Positions 46,378 through 58,217 of a stretch of 64,000 nucleotides of DNA are shown here, one piece after another. Positions within the stretch are counted from its first letter, which is position 1; each line of letters opens with the position of its first letter. The translations under genes were made by a program, and so were the position numbers. The notes under the pieces were generated by a model. It worked only from the letters and a program-made list of their open reading frames with translations, made no database searches and was not told the DNA's origin. The DNA comes from Taeniopygia guttata (lineage: Eukaryota; Chordata; Aves; Passeriformes; Estrildidae), in contig NC_133026.1 in the NCBI RefSeq assembly GCF_048771995.1, positions 54,685,001 through 54,749,000 on the forward strand, in the 5' to 3' direction.

Positions 46378-49300
46378 AACAGAGACCTTTCTAAAGGGGA
46401 GAAACTCAGCTGGGATATTATGGTAGGGCACCTTTCTCTGGTAAGCTTTTGAAATGAGCTCTGGTATGTGAGAATATTTAAAGATTTTTTTTCCCCCTGA
46501 CATGTAACATTGCAGTGAGGTGAGGTGCCTGCAGTCCTCAGTCTTTAAATTGTGATTGTCTGACCACTGCTGATGTGCTGTAGGCCAATGCTTAATGTGC
46601 TTGGCATCTCTTCAGCCATTGGTAAGCTCTGCACTTTCGTACAGTTTGTTTTGTTAAACCCAACACTTAATTTCCAAATCTGTATGTCCTGAGGGTCAAT
46701 CACCAGGGAAATGATCATTACTGTACTTCAGGAAGTAATTTGAAGGAGGTGTGAATTTCTTTGTGGCCAAGAAAGCTTCTTGTCATCCAATAAAATTGGC
46801 TGCTGCAACTCCTTCGGTGGCATGGTTTCCAGCCATGCAGCTGCATAGTTTTCTCAGTACAGGTGAAGATGTTTGTTGTTGGTCATGTGAATACGAGTGC
46901 AAGAAGAGAAAGTTAAGTGGCCTTTCTGTTTTCTGCTTCCTATTTTGGTTTAAACCCCAATATTTTTTTCACGGAGTCAGTGGGAATGAGGCTGTTGCTT
47001 ACAGATGTCTCTACACCTCAGGGGGAAATGGCTGAAATGGCTCCAAACTCTGCTCCTCCTGTTCTTGGTTCTCTTCCTTTCTCCATAGGAAGTAACCTCT
47101 TTCTCTTGATGGGGTTTCCACTTCAAGGTATCTTCATGCAGCTACTCACTAATATTCTAGGGGCTTCCCATAGAATAGTATGGTTGTGGTGAGAACCTGC
47201 ACTCATCAGTAATCTCTGCAGAGAGTATTACTCACACAGTAAGCCTTCTGGCAAAAGGCTGGAGAGCTGCTGGTACCTGCTTGCTGACTGCCCAAGTAGT
47301 CATACAGCAGCTTTGGAAATCTGTGCTGCAAAAACTAGTCATTTTAAACAAATACTGGTTAAACTATTTGGAATATATTGGAAAGGTGTACTTCTATCTG
47401 TATTTATAGCTTCTGTGTTCATGCCAGGCAAGACTCCACAGCACTGAAATAAGAGAAGACTCTATTAGACTCTGAAGACTTTGTTTTGAAATGTATTTCT
47501 GATTTGATACAGTAGCAGAGAAAAACACTTCTGATTGCAGTGTTGTTTCATAGACATTGCAAAAGATTTCAAAGGTGTTTTAAATATGCAGAAGAGATAC
47601 AAACAGGTGTTTTTTTTTCCTCCAGGAGTCCAAAAGTATTTAGATGGAAATGAGTTGTCTATCCAAGTCTGCTGGAAAGTCTCATGATAGTTAAATGGGT
47701 GACTTCCTTATAACAGTTAAGGCATTACTTACAGAAGCTAGTGAAAGAGTAACCAAGTCTTTTTGTTGACAAGGGAAATATTCCAGTCTCAAACCTTTGA
47801 ATAAAATCAATTATTATATAACAAAAACCGACCAGAAAGTATGCGAACCAACAGAAAGCTTCCTGTTTCCATGAAGGTAACCATCTTAGGCCATGAGTGA
47901 GCGTGGATGATGCTAGATGAAGCAGTGGCTCTGCAAAGGTTTCAACTGCTGGGTTTTAGGTGCAAGAGTGAGAGAATGGGACAAGATCCTAAGATGACAT
48001 AGTGTGTGCTATATGTGAAATATCAAATATGAATGCATGGACATTCAAGACAATACAAAATAAATTTGCCATTGGACACATCACTGGCTGCTTCTTTCTG
48101 CTCAGTCCACGTGAAGAAATGGCAATGTACATTTTCTTTCTGAAAGGTCTAATTGCTCAAGGCAGCAGTATTATGTGAATAATAGCCTACTCAATTTGTT
48201 AATTATCAATTTTCCCATTCATCTTTTTAAAGAGAGATGAAGATGCTTTGTAATTTAGGTTCCATTGTCTTTCATACTGCAACCCAAGGTATCTTGTGCA
48301 CAAGTTGCTAAATCATTTATTTTTCTTAAGTTAGAGCAGAACCTGTTTTAAACTGAAGTTCAGTGTGACCTGTGTTATATTACTGTTATAGCAGGTCACA
48401 GAAACATTCAAATTTCCACTTGGAACCTGTAACTCTTTAAGCTAGTAATGTTTATTTTTGTTAGCTCTTGTGAATGTCAATACATGAATGTTATGCATTC
48501 ATTGCCTGTGTAAATGAAATGACTGGCATTTGATTTTATATCTGCTGCCTGCCTAAGAGGATTTCCATTTAGTGCTATTTTCAAGCTCCTTTGCACTTGC
48601 TCCCCAAGGGTGCAGCCTTTGTAGGTTTTAACAGTTTAAGTATTTTGGACATTAGTTCTCCTCACTTGTGAAAGCATGATATATGTTACAGAGGGCAAGA
48701 ATGCAATTCCAACAGAATCCTCCAAATGAAACAGTTTAGCCTATAAAACCTCAGAGAAAATGGTCACTTAACATAGGGTTTCTCATATTTTTGTAAATCT
48801 TATCAGGTGACTCAGGACAGTTTTGTTGCATCCAACATCCAAGGCAGTGTGTCAGGAGTGGAGATGTGCTCCTGTTGTGTATAGATGAGGCTCTGATTCA
48901 GGAGAAGCTCTTTTTATGACTCAGGTTGGCCCTGGACAAGTGTACACTTTGTGCCTTGGTTCTCCTTGTGTGTACTGGGACGATAATGATGAGTGGTGAT
49001 TGGTGTGGAGCTTCAGATTGGAGGGTAAGGGAAAAGTTGTTGAGAACAGGGAAAACATCCATTTGAGGGTTGGTCCTGGGCTGTCCATCTGTGACTGGGA
49101 GAGTTGTGTATGCAGACTAACTTTGCACCAACAGCTCTTTAGTGGCTAAACCAAGAGCAGTGTCTCCTTGATCAGCTGCTGCCTCCCAGGTAGCAGCCTG
49201 GGTCTGCACAGGGGACTTGTGAAGCATTAACCTTTTAGAGATGGTTGCCCTTAGTTCCAGCCCTGGGCTTAACTTTAGTGAGGATTTTTTTACATTCAGA

Positions 49301-50309
49301 ATATCTGTCATATGTGACAGTACAAGAGAATTTGCAGAACTGTTAGTTAGCTACTTGGTGCTCCCCACTGCCCTCCTTGGAGCTGCCCTCCTCCTGCTTA
49401 ACCTCCTTCCTCCTCACCAGCCCAGGTTTGGAATCACAACCACTTGGGAAAGATTGTACTTTTGATGAGGAGACAGTGAAATACTTGTCCTTTAATACTT
49501 GTCCTTCCCCTGTAATCCTCCTCAAAAAGCATCCCTTAGGGCATGAGAAGATAGGAGCCTGGTTGTTAAAGAGTTTAACTAGATCCTAGGACAAGTGACT
49601 AAAAAGTGCTGACCATCTTTCTTTCAAGGGTGACCCTATGGTTAGAGCAGGCCATTGGTGTTTCCCAGAAACACTAGATCTCATGTGATATCCAGGTGAA
49701 GTCCAGGTAAATTCTTCACAGCCTTAAGGATAAATGTTCATTGATAGCAGTGTATTGTGGAAGAGATATGTTTGTATTGTTGGTTTGATTTCTTGTTGTT
49801 GTTTATTCAAGATGTAATTATATAAAATGTTCTGAGAATAGGGTGCCTCCACTTTCTAAACAAGCTTACAAATCTTGGTCTGCCTGGCAAGACTGCAGCC
49901 AGCAGGAGGTTCAGATTTTATCTGCTTGTGGATGTATTGGTTCTGGGTTGATGTAGCTAAAACTGAGGAAAAATGGATGCAGATGCTGTTGTGCTCCTAA
50001 TGCTATACTAAAAGCCTTTGGGAGGTATGTGAGGGTGAGGGTGTGTCACTTTAAATGTGGTACAATCCTAATGGAAATTTTATTTGTTAAAAATATTTGT
50101 GCCTTCACTGTGGAGAAACACAAAGGCTTCACTGCCTTTATTGTGTGTGGTGTTTTCAGTTTGTGAATCAGTGTCATTGTTTTACAAGGTTGTTGAGAAA
50201 TGTATTTTTGTCTAGTGAAGCTCTGGCAATGTGAGCCTTGGTGGTGCTTGTTGATTTTTTTCCTTTCCTCCTGAAATTAATCACTTGTTGCTTTGTTTCT
50301 GGTTTTCAG
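42151..50309. other. ITGA9 intron 1 (8.2 kb)
   Basis: The intron runs from GTGAGT at 42151 to GGTTTTCAG ending at 50309. The first 400 bp are still CpG island. It contains A-rich runs near 42721-42748 and 45160-45183 and a 32-T run (46342-46373). No transposon family or gene was recognised with confidence. Confidence 0.75.
46342..46373. repeat. 32-bp poly-T run
   Basis: An uninterrupted run of 32 T. There is no recognisable retrocopy body next to it, so it is best treated as a simple repeat whose length may be uncertain in assembly. Confidence 0.95.
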
Positions 50310-50437
50310 GGTCTTGGTTGGTGCTCCCAAGGCAGAATCTAAATACAGCACCTCTGTTCAGTCCCCAGGAGCAGTGTTTAAATGTCGAGTCCATACCAAC
50401 CCTGACAGAAGATGCACAGAACTGGATATGGGGAGAG
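50310..50437 (+). CDS. ITGA9: ITGA9 exon 2
   Basis: The exon completes the split Trp codon and continues VLVGAPKAESKYSTSVQSPG then AVFKCRVHTNPDRRCTELDM and GR. VLVGAPKA is the hallmark end of the first FG-GAP blade of the integrin propeller, and the two cysteines in CRVHTNPDRRC fit the conserved pair. The donor is GTGGGT at 50438 (phase 1). It encodes residues 56-98. Confidence 0.96.
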
Positions 50438-52365
50438 GTGGGTACTTATGATGTTGGGACAGCAGGAGGCAAACAAAAAAATCCAAACTACATGGCCAGC
50501 AGTCCTTCTTCCAACTTCAAATTGGCCCCAAAATATTGATAGGCAGCCATCAGCCTTTCCGGATGGATTTTGAACACTGCTAGCAAAAGTGTCGTATTCT
50601 CTTCAGCATTACAAAATAACATGCTACTGGTGCTGGTGTCCTCTCAGTGACCTTGTGATTTATTAAAAATATGGATATTGATCTAGTATCGATATCCAAC
50701 TGTGATGGACAAAAACTCTCTAACAGTTTAAAGTTAGAAAGTGTATGTTTATTCGACGCTGGGCAGCGTGCGGGATAGCTCCCAAATACACACCGCACCT
50801 TCCAGGTGATTACAGAGTCTTTTTATCCATACAAGTATTGAATACACAAAATACAAATACATATTCATAATTTTAGTACATCCCATTCCCCGCTTCGTAT
50901 GCTAATCACTCCAAAAGCTATTAAGCATGCGTAGTTTGTCCCTTGAAATGGGTCGATGGTCCCTTTCATGGGGATGGGTACCAAAATGAGTAAGTCAATG
51001 AAGTTTTCCTCGTTCTGACCTTTCTACCTTTTCAATGCAAATATGACAAATGAACTCTTGGTAGAACTCCCATTCCTTGTCTTCAATTGGTTTCAGAACA
51101 GAGGAGGCCCACAATTGTCTCATGTTCCTAAAAGCTATTTGTCAGTTTCTATATTCTTCATTATAAACCCAGCTAACTAAACATTGTGCTGACAAGCAAT
51201 CAATTATTAGTTAACTACTAACTCCTAACTTCATCAAGGCCTACTCATTTATTATTATTATTTTAATTAACTCTAGTAAGGCTTATTTCTAACTAAAATC
51301 TTAGCTCCTCTAAAATCTCTAAATTCCTTAAAGTTTACATTTCACTTGCTTGCTCTTTCCAGGGAGTAACCAGGTAAATGTGGATTTTTCCCTGCTAAAC
51401 CTAAGCTTCTGTCTTTTTTTTCACCTGCTTCAGTGTAACTTTTCAGCATGTTGATAACTATGTAAGTATTTTTGAACGTTACTGCCTGCTACAGGCAGTG
51501 CTGAAGTCAGAGTGCATGAGATGACCCCAGGCAATGCAGTGATGGGCTCACGATATGTGGTGTTATTGGTAATGTGGTGAACTATGGGTTCCCTCATAAT
51601 ACAGCAAATAATTTCTTGAGTTTACTTTTTATATGAAAGTGGTCTCAGTGAGACCGCTTGTATGCCATTGCATGGGATCAATCAGGGTTGACTTCAGTTA
51701 CTCTGATGAACTGTCTGAGGCAGGGGAAGGTGGAGGCCTAAAGTGGAATTATGATCTAAAACTTCCTGCTGGATAATGATGGTAAAGAATGAAGCATTTT
51801 AATACTTTGGTTTTCTTGGTGACATGTTGCTTTTCCTGCCTTTATTATAAAAAGGCATTGTTCGTCTTTTCGTACTTACACTGAATAGAATTTCTGTTTA
51901 TGAAGTTTATATGTGTTAAGACAGTGTTTTGGCTAAGTGGTTTGTCCTTTCCCAGATTGTAAATTGTCATGGATTCATGCCTGCCTGACAGGACTACAGA
52001 TTTCAGTCTCATTTTTAAGTGCCCCTGATCTCATTTCAAGATTGCATTCAGGGGGCAGTCTGATACCTCTCCCATTGACTTAATGGTTTGATGGTTCATT
52101 TAAGTAGAGCTGTGAACATAGTGTGATAGATGCTGGCTATTGGGAGCTGGGTCTGTCCTCAGCTGTTGATGTGTATGGTGCCAGTTAAGAGTGAGAACAT
52201 TGCCCCAGTTAATGCATTCAAGAACTAATACATAATAAGGATGCAGGGGGAAAGAAAAGCATTGTCAAATGTTTGATGGGCAGTCTCTTTTTTTGTCAGG
52301 ATTCTTTGGCAGGTATTTAAAACTCATGTCTCCTTGCCTTGCTGCCTTTCCCTTTTTTTCTGTAG
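50438..52365. other. ITGA9 intron 2 with antisense LTR
   Basis: A 1.9-kb intron. An antisense LTR occupies about 50701-51339. The rest, including 51340-52365, shows no recognised element. Confidence 0.8.
50701..51339 (-). mobile_element. ERV LTR, antisense to ITGA9
   Basis: The left end reads TGTGATGGACAAAAACTC and the right end TTAAAGTTTACA; on the minus strand the block would start TGTAAACTTTAAGG and end in CA. AATAAA lies on the minus strand at 50753-50748 near the 3' end. The internal phrase CGACGCTGGGCAGCGTGCGG and the following CTCCCAAATACACACCGC are typical of a songbird LTR (from memory). No target-site duplication was seen, so the right boundary is approximate. Confidence 0.75.
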
Positions 52366-52472
52366 GCAATTCTCGGGGCATGCTCTGTGGAAAGACCTGT
52401 AAGGAAGACAGAGATGATGAATGGATGGGTGTGAGCCTAGCTAGACAACCAAAGGCTGGTGGAAGTGTGCTG
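52366..52472 (+). CDS. ITGA9: ITGA9 exon 3
   Basis: The exon encodes GNSRGMLCGKTCKEDRDDEW then MGVSLARQPKAGGSVL, matching the mammalian GKTCREDRDDEWMGVSLARQ. Two conserved cysteines fall in CGKTC. GVSLARQPK begins the second propeller repeat. The acceptor is TTTCTGTAG ending at 52365 and the donor is GTAAGT at 52473. It ends in phase 0 and covers residues 99-134. Confidence 0.96.
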
Positions 52473-55400
52473 GTAAGTCCATACTATTCTTTGATCTCAT
52501 TAAAAAATGTAGCTACTGCCTGACTAAGCATATCAGGATTGTGTTTGGCAGTGACTGATGGAGTCCAGAGTAAGAGACAGCAGATTCTGTAGACCTTTCT
52601 TCAAGCAGAAGCGAGCCCCAGCCAGAGGATGTGATTTATAGAGGCTGAATTCCAAGCCATCACACCTGACTTGTATCAGCCAAGGACTTCCTCCTAAATC
52701 TGAGGGTTTATATCTTTGAACTGAATAAATACAATTTACCTGGGATTCTCCTATTTGTTCTTTTTGTAGTTTGCTTGTGTTTATGTAGGAAATATGAAAG
52801 CATACATTTTCCTTGAGCATATGAATTGCGTCTCAAAACTTACAGGGAAAAATGTAAATTGCTCTTTGTGGCCATATTTTTCATTTATCTATATTAATTT
52901 CCTATTGACAAGGTAGAAGAGTTGCAAATAGAGATGTCTTAATTGTGTGTGGATTGACTTATTATTTTCGGTGTGGTTATTATGTACATAGACAGGACAA
53001 GGAAAGCAGATGTGATCCTTAGGATGTGCAATATTTCTTTGTGAAACCTTTCCTGTGATACTGTAAAGAGTCCTGGGCAAAACCCTTTCTAGAATGCATG
53101 GGTATTTTACATTATGATTTTACATTTATTGCTTGTATAGACATAAACATCCATGGCTGGGTTCTGATTGTCTACCTGAGTAAGTGTGTCTGCAGGGAAA
53201 TTAACAGAAATAAAAAGAAATTTTCAACAAAATGTTGTGCGTATTATATGTGGCAGGCAAATATCAAGATTGTATCAGAGTAACCTTGAGAGCAGTCTAA
53301 TTCTAAACAGCACTGTTTGTGAATAAGAAACTTTCAGTTGGCCCCTTCTTTCCAGTGATACAGAGCCCTTGTATGTAACATCAAACTGTCAAAAAGCTGC
53401 TAGTGAGAAAGATTTTGTGCAGGGATTACTACACCAATCACCTGTAAGAGGCAAGAGGACAAACCTGCTTCCCTCAAGGACTTTTTTTTTTTAATATGTG
53501 CTTATAATACAGATGCTTATGCCCCAAATCCCTGTGCACTGATTTCCCCATGGGAAAGCAGGTAGGTTTGATACTTTTCTGTCACAGTATTGTGATATTT
53601 TTTCACCTCGTCTCTCTTGGTATATACCTTGTTATTGTGATAGGGGCTACATTTACTTTTCTTGGATGTTTTAAACATGTTCAGGACTAGAGGAGGAAGG
53701 GAGAAAGAGGGGCATAAATAAATACATTGTAAACATATACAACAGTGGACAAAATTAAGGCATTCATGCTAGTCCAAGCAATTCATATTTTCAGGGGTTA
53801 TCCTGAGCTGTAGGTGCTCAGTTGTGTGTGACATCTGAGGAGTAACTTGCATTTATCAGGATAACACTACCCTTGAGGCATCCTTTTCATTATCCAGTCA
53901 TCAGGCTGAAACAGAGAAATTAATCCTAATTACTTTTTAGAAGGTTGTTCTTACATTTTTTAAGCAACTCTTAATTTGTTGCCAAAACTATTACTTTAAG
54001 AATAGCGAGTTTGTGTATTTTGGTTCAAAGGGAAACAGGTTGCAGCCAATGCTTAGGGGTCATCTCCCTAGAGAGAAGCAGTAATTGAAGGGAATGCTGG
54101 TGGGGCAAAAAGTCAAGCAACTGCCAAACTGGGTGCTGGCTGGCTGAATGGAGGCTACAAGGGGTAGGGACATGGGCAGTCTTGGATTAGGGCTGAGGGG
54201 GTAGAAATTTCACACATAAAGCAGGTTAAAAGTGAAACATAGGTAAAGTAAAATACACAGCTGGTAGTGTGATTATTTCAGTGCAGCTTAGGCTGGTAAA
54301 ATGTCTCCACAAGTGACACTGATTTAAAACAATCCTCATCCAGGCATCTGACAAGATAATGCTGCCCCTCACTATGTAGACCATGTCCACATGCCAGAGA
54401 ATATTTAATGATATAATTCTTCTTATTATTTATCACCAAAGTCTTAAACTACTAATTATATCTCTGTGTACATATGTGTGTGAACAGAGCCTGAAATGAA
54501 TTTTGTGGAAGGAAATTACCTGGATATTTCAGGTCATTGTTGCTCTCTGTTTTGAGAACTTTTTACTGCAAAAGATTTGTGATTTTCCCACAGATGGTTT
54601 TCCATACATGTGCTCTTCTAATTTTAAGGATTAGCATTTCTTTAAAATGTAGCTTTTCTTTGAGGCCCATTTGAAAAACTGGCTTTCTGAGAAGATGTGT
54701 CTGAATATATCATCATAGCTGTATTTGCCAATTTTTTTTTAATTGCTAGATAACATGAGTGTTTGTTTAGTTAGGAGTGTGTAGAGTCTGTATTGTCAGA
54801 CATTACAGCTCTATTTACTGTATCCCCTCCAGGAATTCCTTTAAGTCAGAGTAATATCTTTCTGGTCAGTAGCCCTGGGTGGATTGTTTTTTTTTTTCCA
54901 TAAACAAGTGTAGTTGACTGTGTGAAATATTCATGCTCTTGGCACCCTGTGTTAGATTAACCAGTCGCACAGTTTAATTGTGGGTTGTATAAAGAAGTTG
55001 ATGCTTTTGTTTTGTAGCTGCTTAGTGGCCTAAATTTTTTTCTTATCAGCCTTCCCCAATTGCCTGATAAGAGTACCAGCTACAGTGGCAATGGGGCAGT
55101 AGGGAAAGTGAGAAACATGCCAGAAGGCTTTAGTTGGGGTTTGGTAAAAGGTGGATTGTATTTGAGCCCATATTGTGCCGGGATGTTACTAAACCAGAAT
55201 TTGTGTGATGGATTAAATAATAAAGCATCAAACAGTGAGGATATAAACAAATGTAGGAGTAGGATTGAATGAGAAAGTTTCTTGTCTTTGGATATACTAT
55301 CAGTCAGTCTGCATTAATCTCAGTACTGCAATAACACATTTGAGATTGCCCATTCTTTCCAAACTGAAACAGTAAAATTCCTCCTTTTACTTTTGTTAGG

Positions 55401-58093
55401 AGAGGAACCAGGGGCATTGCAGTGTGACTGGGAGATAAGTTACATCCTTTGGTCTTGCTCTTCCTAAATACCTGCCACTTCTGTCATTGTGTTGCTCCTC
55501 CTGTGGAGCAAAGCTGGTGGCTGCAACAATATGCAAAAGAGCGAAGTGTCAGCAGTTCTGAAATGGCATATTCATTATATTGCAGTACTGCAGTGTTGGC
55601 CATCAGTAGATATCTCATATTGCTTTGCTCACAAGCATTTTATTTTGCTTCAAGGGTTTGCATAATTTCTCCCCTGTTCTGTGGTAGAGCTGGAACTTGT
55701 ACCCCAGCAGCAGCTGCTGAGCACCAAAGTATGCTGATGGTTTCCTTATTGCACAGGGATTACCTATAACTTGCATCTGAAATAGGGTGCATAGGCTGTC
55801 AATTGTTTGCAATTGCCTCAAATTCAGGGGACTCACTTCTGTTCCAAAGACCTCTTCAGACAAGTGCTGTTCCTGCCAGAGAAGGAAGCCTGTAGTCACA
55901 TCACCTTGCCTTGGAAATGCTGAGTGACAGTGAACTGTAATCAACTCTAAATACTTTTGAGAAGACAGAAAAAACAAAATCAGATGTGTTGTGGTAGGGA
56001 GACAAATGTGCCGGTTGTCTGGCTGCAGAGAAATGAGTTTTGCGGAGGAAGAGGAGCTGCTGGTCTCCTGTCAGGTGTAAAAATGTCAAATTCTGTAGCA
56101 GTGGCACAGGAAAGTCTGGGGAAGCACTAAATCAGGTAACCAAGGAGAGTTCATGCCTTGAAGGTTTGCAGACTAAGGCAGTCAGTGCTGAACTATAGTG
56201 TGCCTGAATACACATCATGATGAAGGTACAGAAAAGTGGTCATTAACTCAAGACTTAACAGATTGGTGTAAGTGTGCCCAGAATAGACTGAGCCCATAGC
56301 CTTCAGTTGATTTTGAACATATTTCATATACAGCAGCAGCTTTTTCTCTCCTTACATTGTTTTATATTTCTTGGCCTCTGCACCTCACTCCTGAGCAAAG
56401 CCACCTGCTTGTGATGAAATCCTGCTGCTCTCCCTGACTCCATTGTTTGTACTCTTCTGATATATTAATTAGTAGGTTAATTTATGTGAGTCTTGCAGTT
56501 TCTGAAATATAAAATATCAAGGAATTTATAATACCACAATCCTTTATCTTTCCAAAATTAAAAAAAATACTCTTGGTATGTTTCCATTTGAGTTTATATC
56601 CAGAGTTGGGATTGACGACTGTTGCTGTAATGGTTTGTGCATTTATGGCATTGTCTTTGCAATGGGTGTGTATTTGTGCTCACAGCACAGATCCATCAGG
56701 AGAGAGGCTACTTCCTGGTTTTGCTGAAAATTAGCGTTTCACATGTTAGTTATCTGTTGCTGTTGAATTTTGAATGATTAGTGCATGAGGATGGAAATCA
56801 TAACTGAGCCTCCTCAAAGTGCATACAGGAGTCTGCTCTTTATTGTACTTCTCCCATGCGTTTGGCTGTGCAGCCAAGTGCCCTCAAAAGGATTCTTTGC
56901 ATCACAGGTGGTAGCCTGCAGCATGCAGTGTGGTGCAAAAATTTCTACAGCCCCCAGAGCCCCCTCACTGTCCCTCTGTGATAGCCAAATGTGGATATAT
57001 GTGCTTTTCTTTGAGCCCAGGAAGTTAGGAAAGCAATAAATATCAAATGTAGCACTGCTAACAGTAGAGCAGGTTTTACACACCTGATTTTGCTCTTTGA
57101 GAGTAGGGATTCATGGAGAGGGTTGATGCAAAGCATTCAGGAAAAGATGAAGGTATGTGGAGGAGATGATTTGTAGCATAGTCTTGGTCTGTTGGTATGG
57201 GGTTAAGCCTTAAATGATAGAAATTGACACATTTACAGTGACTTAAGTGTGGACTCCGACCAGCTGGAGATATGGTCTGGCATGTGCTAAGTTCAAAGCC
57301 ATTGCTGTTTCACATTTCCTTTTCTTTCCAAATAAATCCTGAGCAGAAGCCAACTTGTGGTTTGATTGGCAGCAATGCAGTGTTAGTTTTTGGAGCAAAT
57401 GGGTTCTGAGAAGTTGTGAACCAGGCTCTACATTGCTTGCATGTGTGCTTGTGTGTGGCAGTCGTACTGAGCAAGTGTCTGGTGAGTCCTGTTTTTCACG
57501 ATGATCTCATTCTTCACTGTAAAGCTCTGCAGCTTGTCTGCACCTTGGCTAATGTTGTCACTCTTGTTGCTACAAAATCCTTGGCATTTTCAATTAAATT
57601 CACTGCCATTAAGCAAGGCTCAGCACATCTGTCACCAGAACACAGAGCTGCCTTTCCCCGTGGAAGCCAACCTTTGACTCTCACATACATTATTTGGTGG
57701 TGTAGCCTTTTGAGTATTCTCAGTGTCTTTATTCCTGTTTTTCACCTTTTGCTAGGTTGTGTTAGTGCATCTTTAATTAGAAAAGCTTTGTTGTCTGTGA
57801 GGATTCATGCACAGTATGAGATTTTGAAATTTCCAGCATAGGCTCTGAAACTTCTTGTTTTCCTAGTTATATATATATGAAGGCTGAGATCTGAGCTGCC
57901 AGGTCAGACAATGTCCTGAGCTCCAGAAGGTAACAGTGAGAAGACACTTTAGAAGCAGTGGAATGTAGGGAGAGTACAATGCATTTGTGGGGTGAAGGTG
58001 ATGCTGAGTGGTCCTGTTCATGCATGCTCTGCCTTGGTTGGAGTGATCTCCTGTGACTCTGGGCTGATAACCCATGTTATATTGTCTGTTTAG
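52473..58093. other. ITGA9 intron 3 (5.6 kb), nothing recognised
   Basis: The intron runs from GTAAGT at 52473 to CTGTTTAG ending at 58093. No transposon was recognised with confidence and no gene was seen. The open frames within it (for example 55449-55769 and 57416-57841) have no domain, signal or splice support. Confidence 0.7.
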
Positions 58094-58217
58094 GCATGTG
58101 CACACCGCTGGAAAAACATCTACTATGAGACAGAGTACATCTTGCCCCATGGCTTCTGCAACATCATTCCTCCTAACCTGCAGTCCAAAGGGAGGAAGCT
58201 CTTGCCCTGCTATGAAG
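58094..58217 (+). CDS. ITGA9: ITGA9 exon 4
   Basis: The exon encodes ACAHRWKNIYYETEYILPHG then FCNIIPPNLQSKGRKLLPCY and E. ACAHRWKN and LPHGFC are hallmarks of the alpha-4/alpha-9 integrin branch. The donor is GTAAGG at 58218 with one base left (phase 1). It covers residues 135-175. Confidence 0.96.
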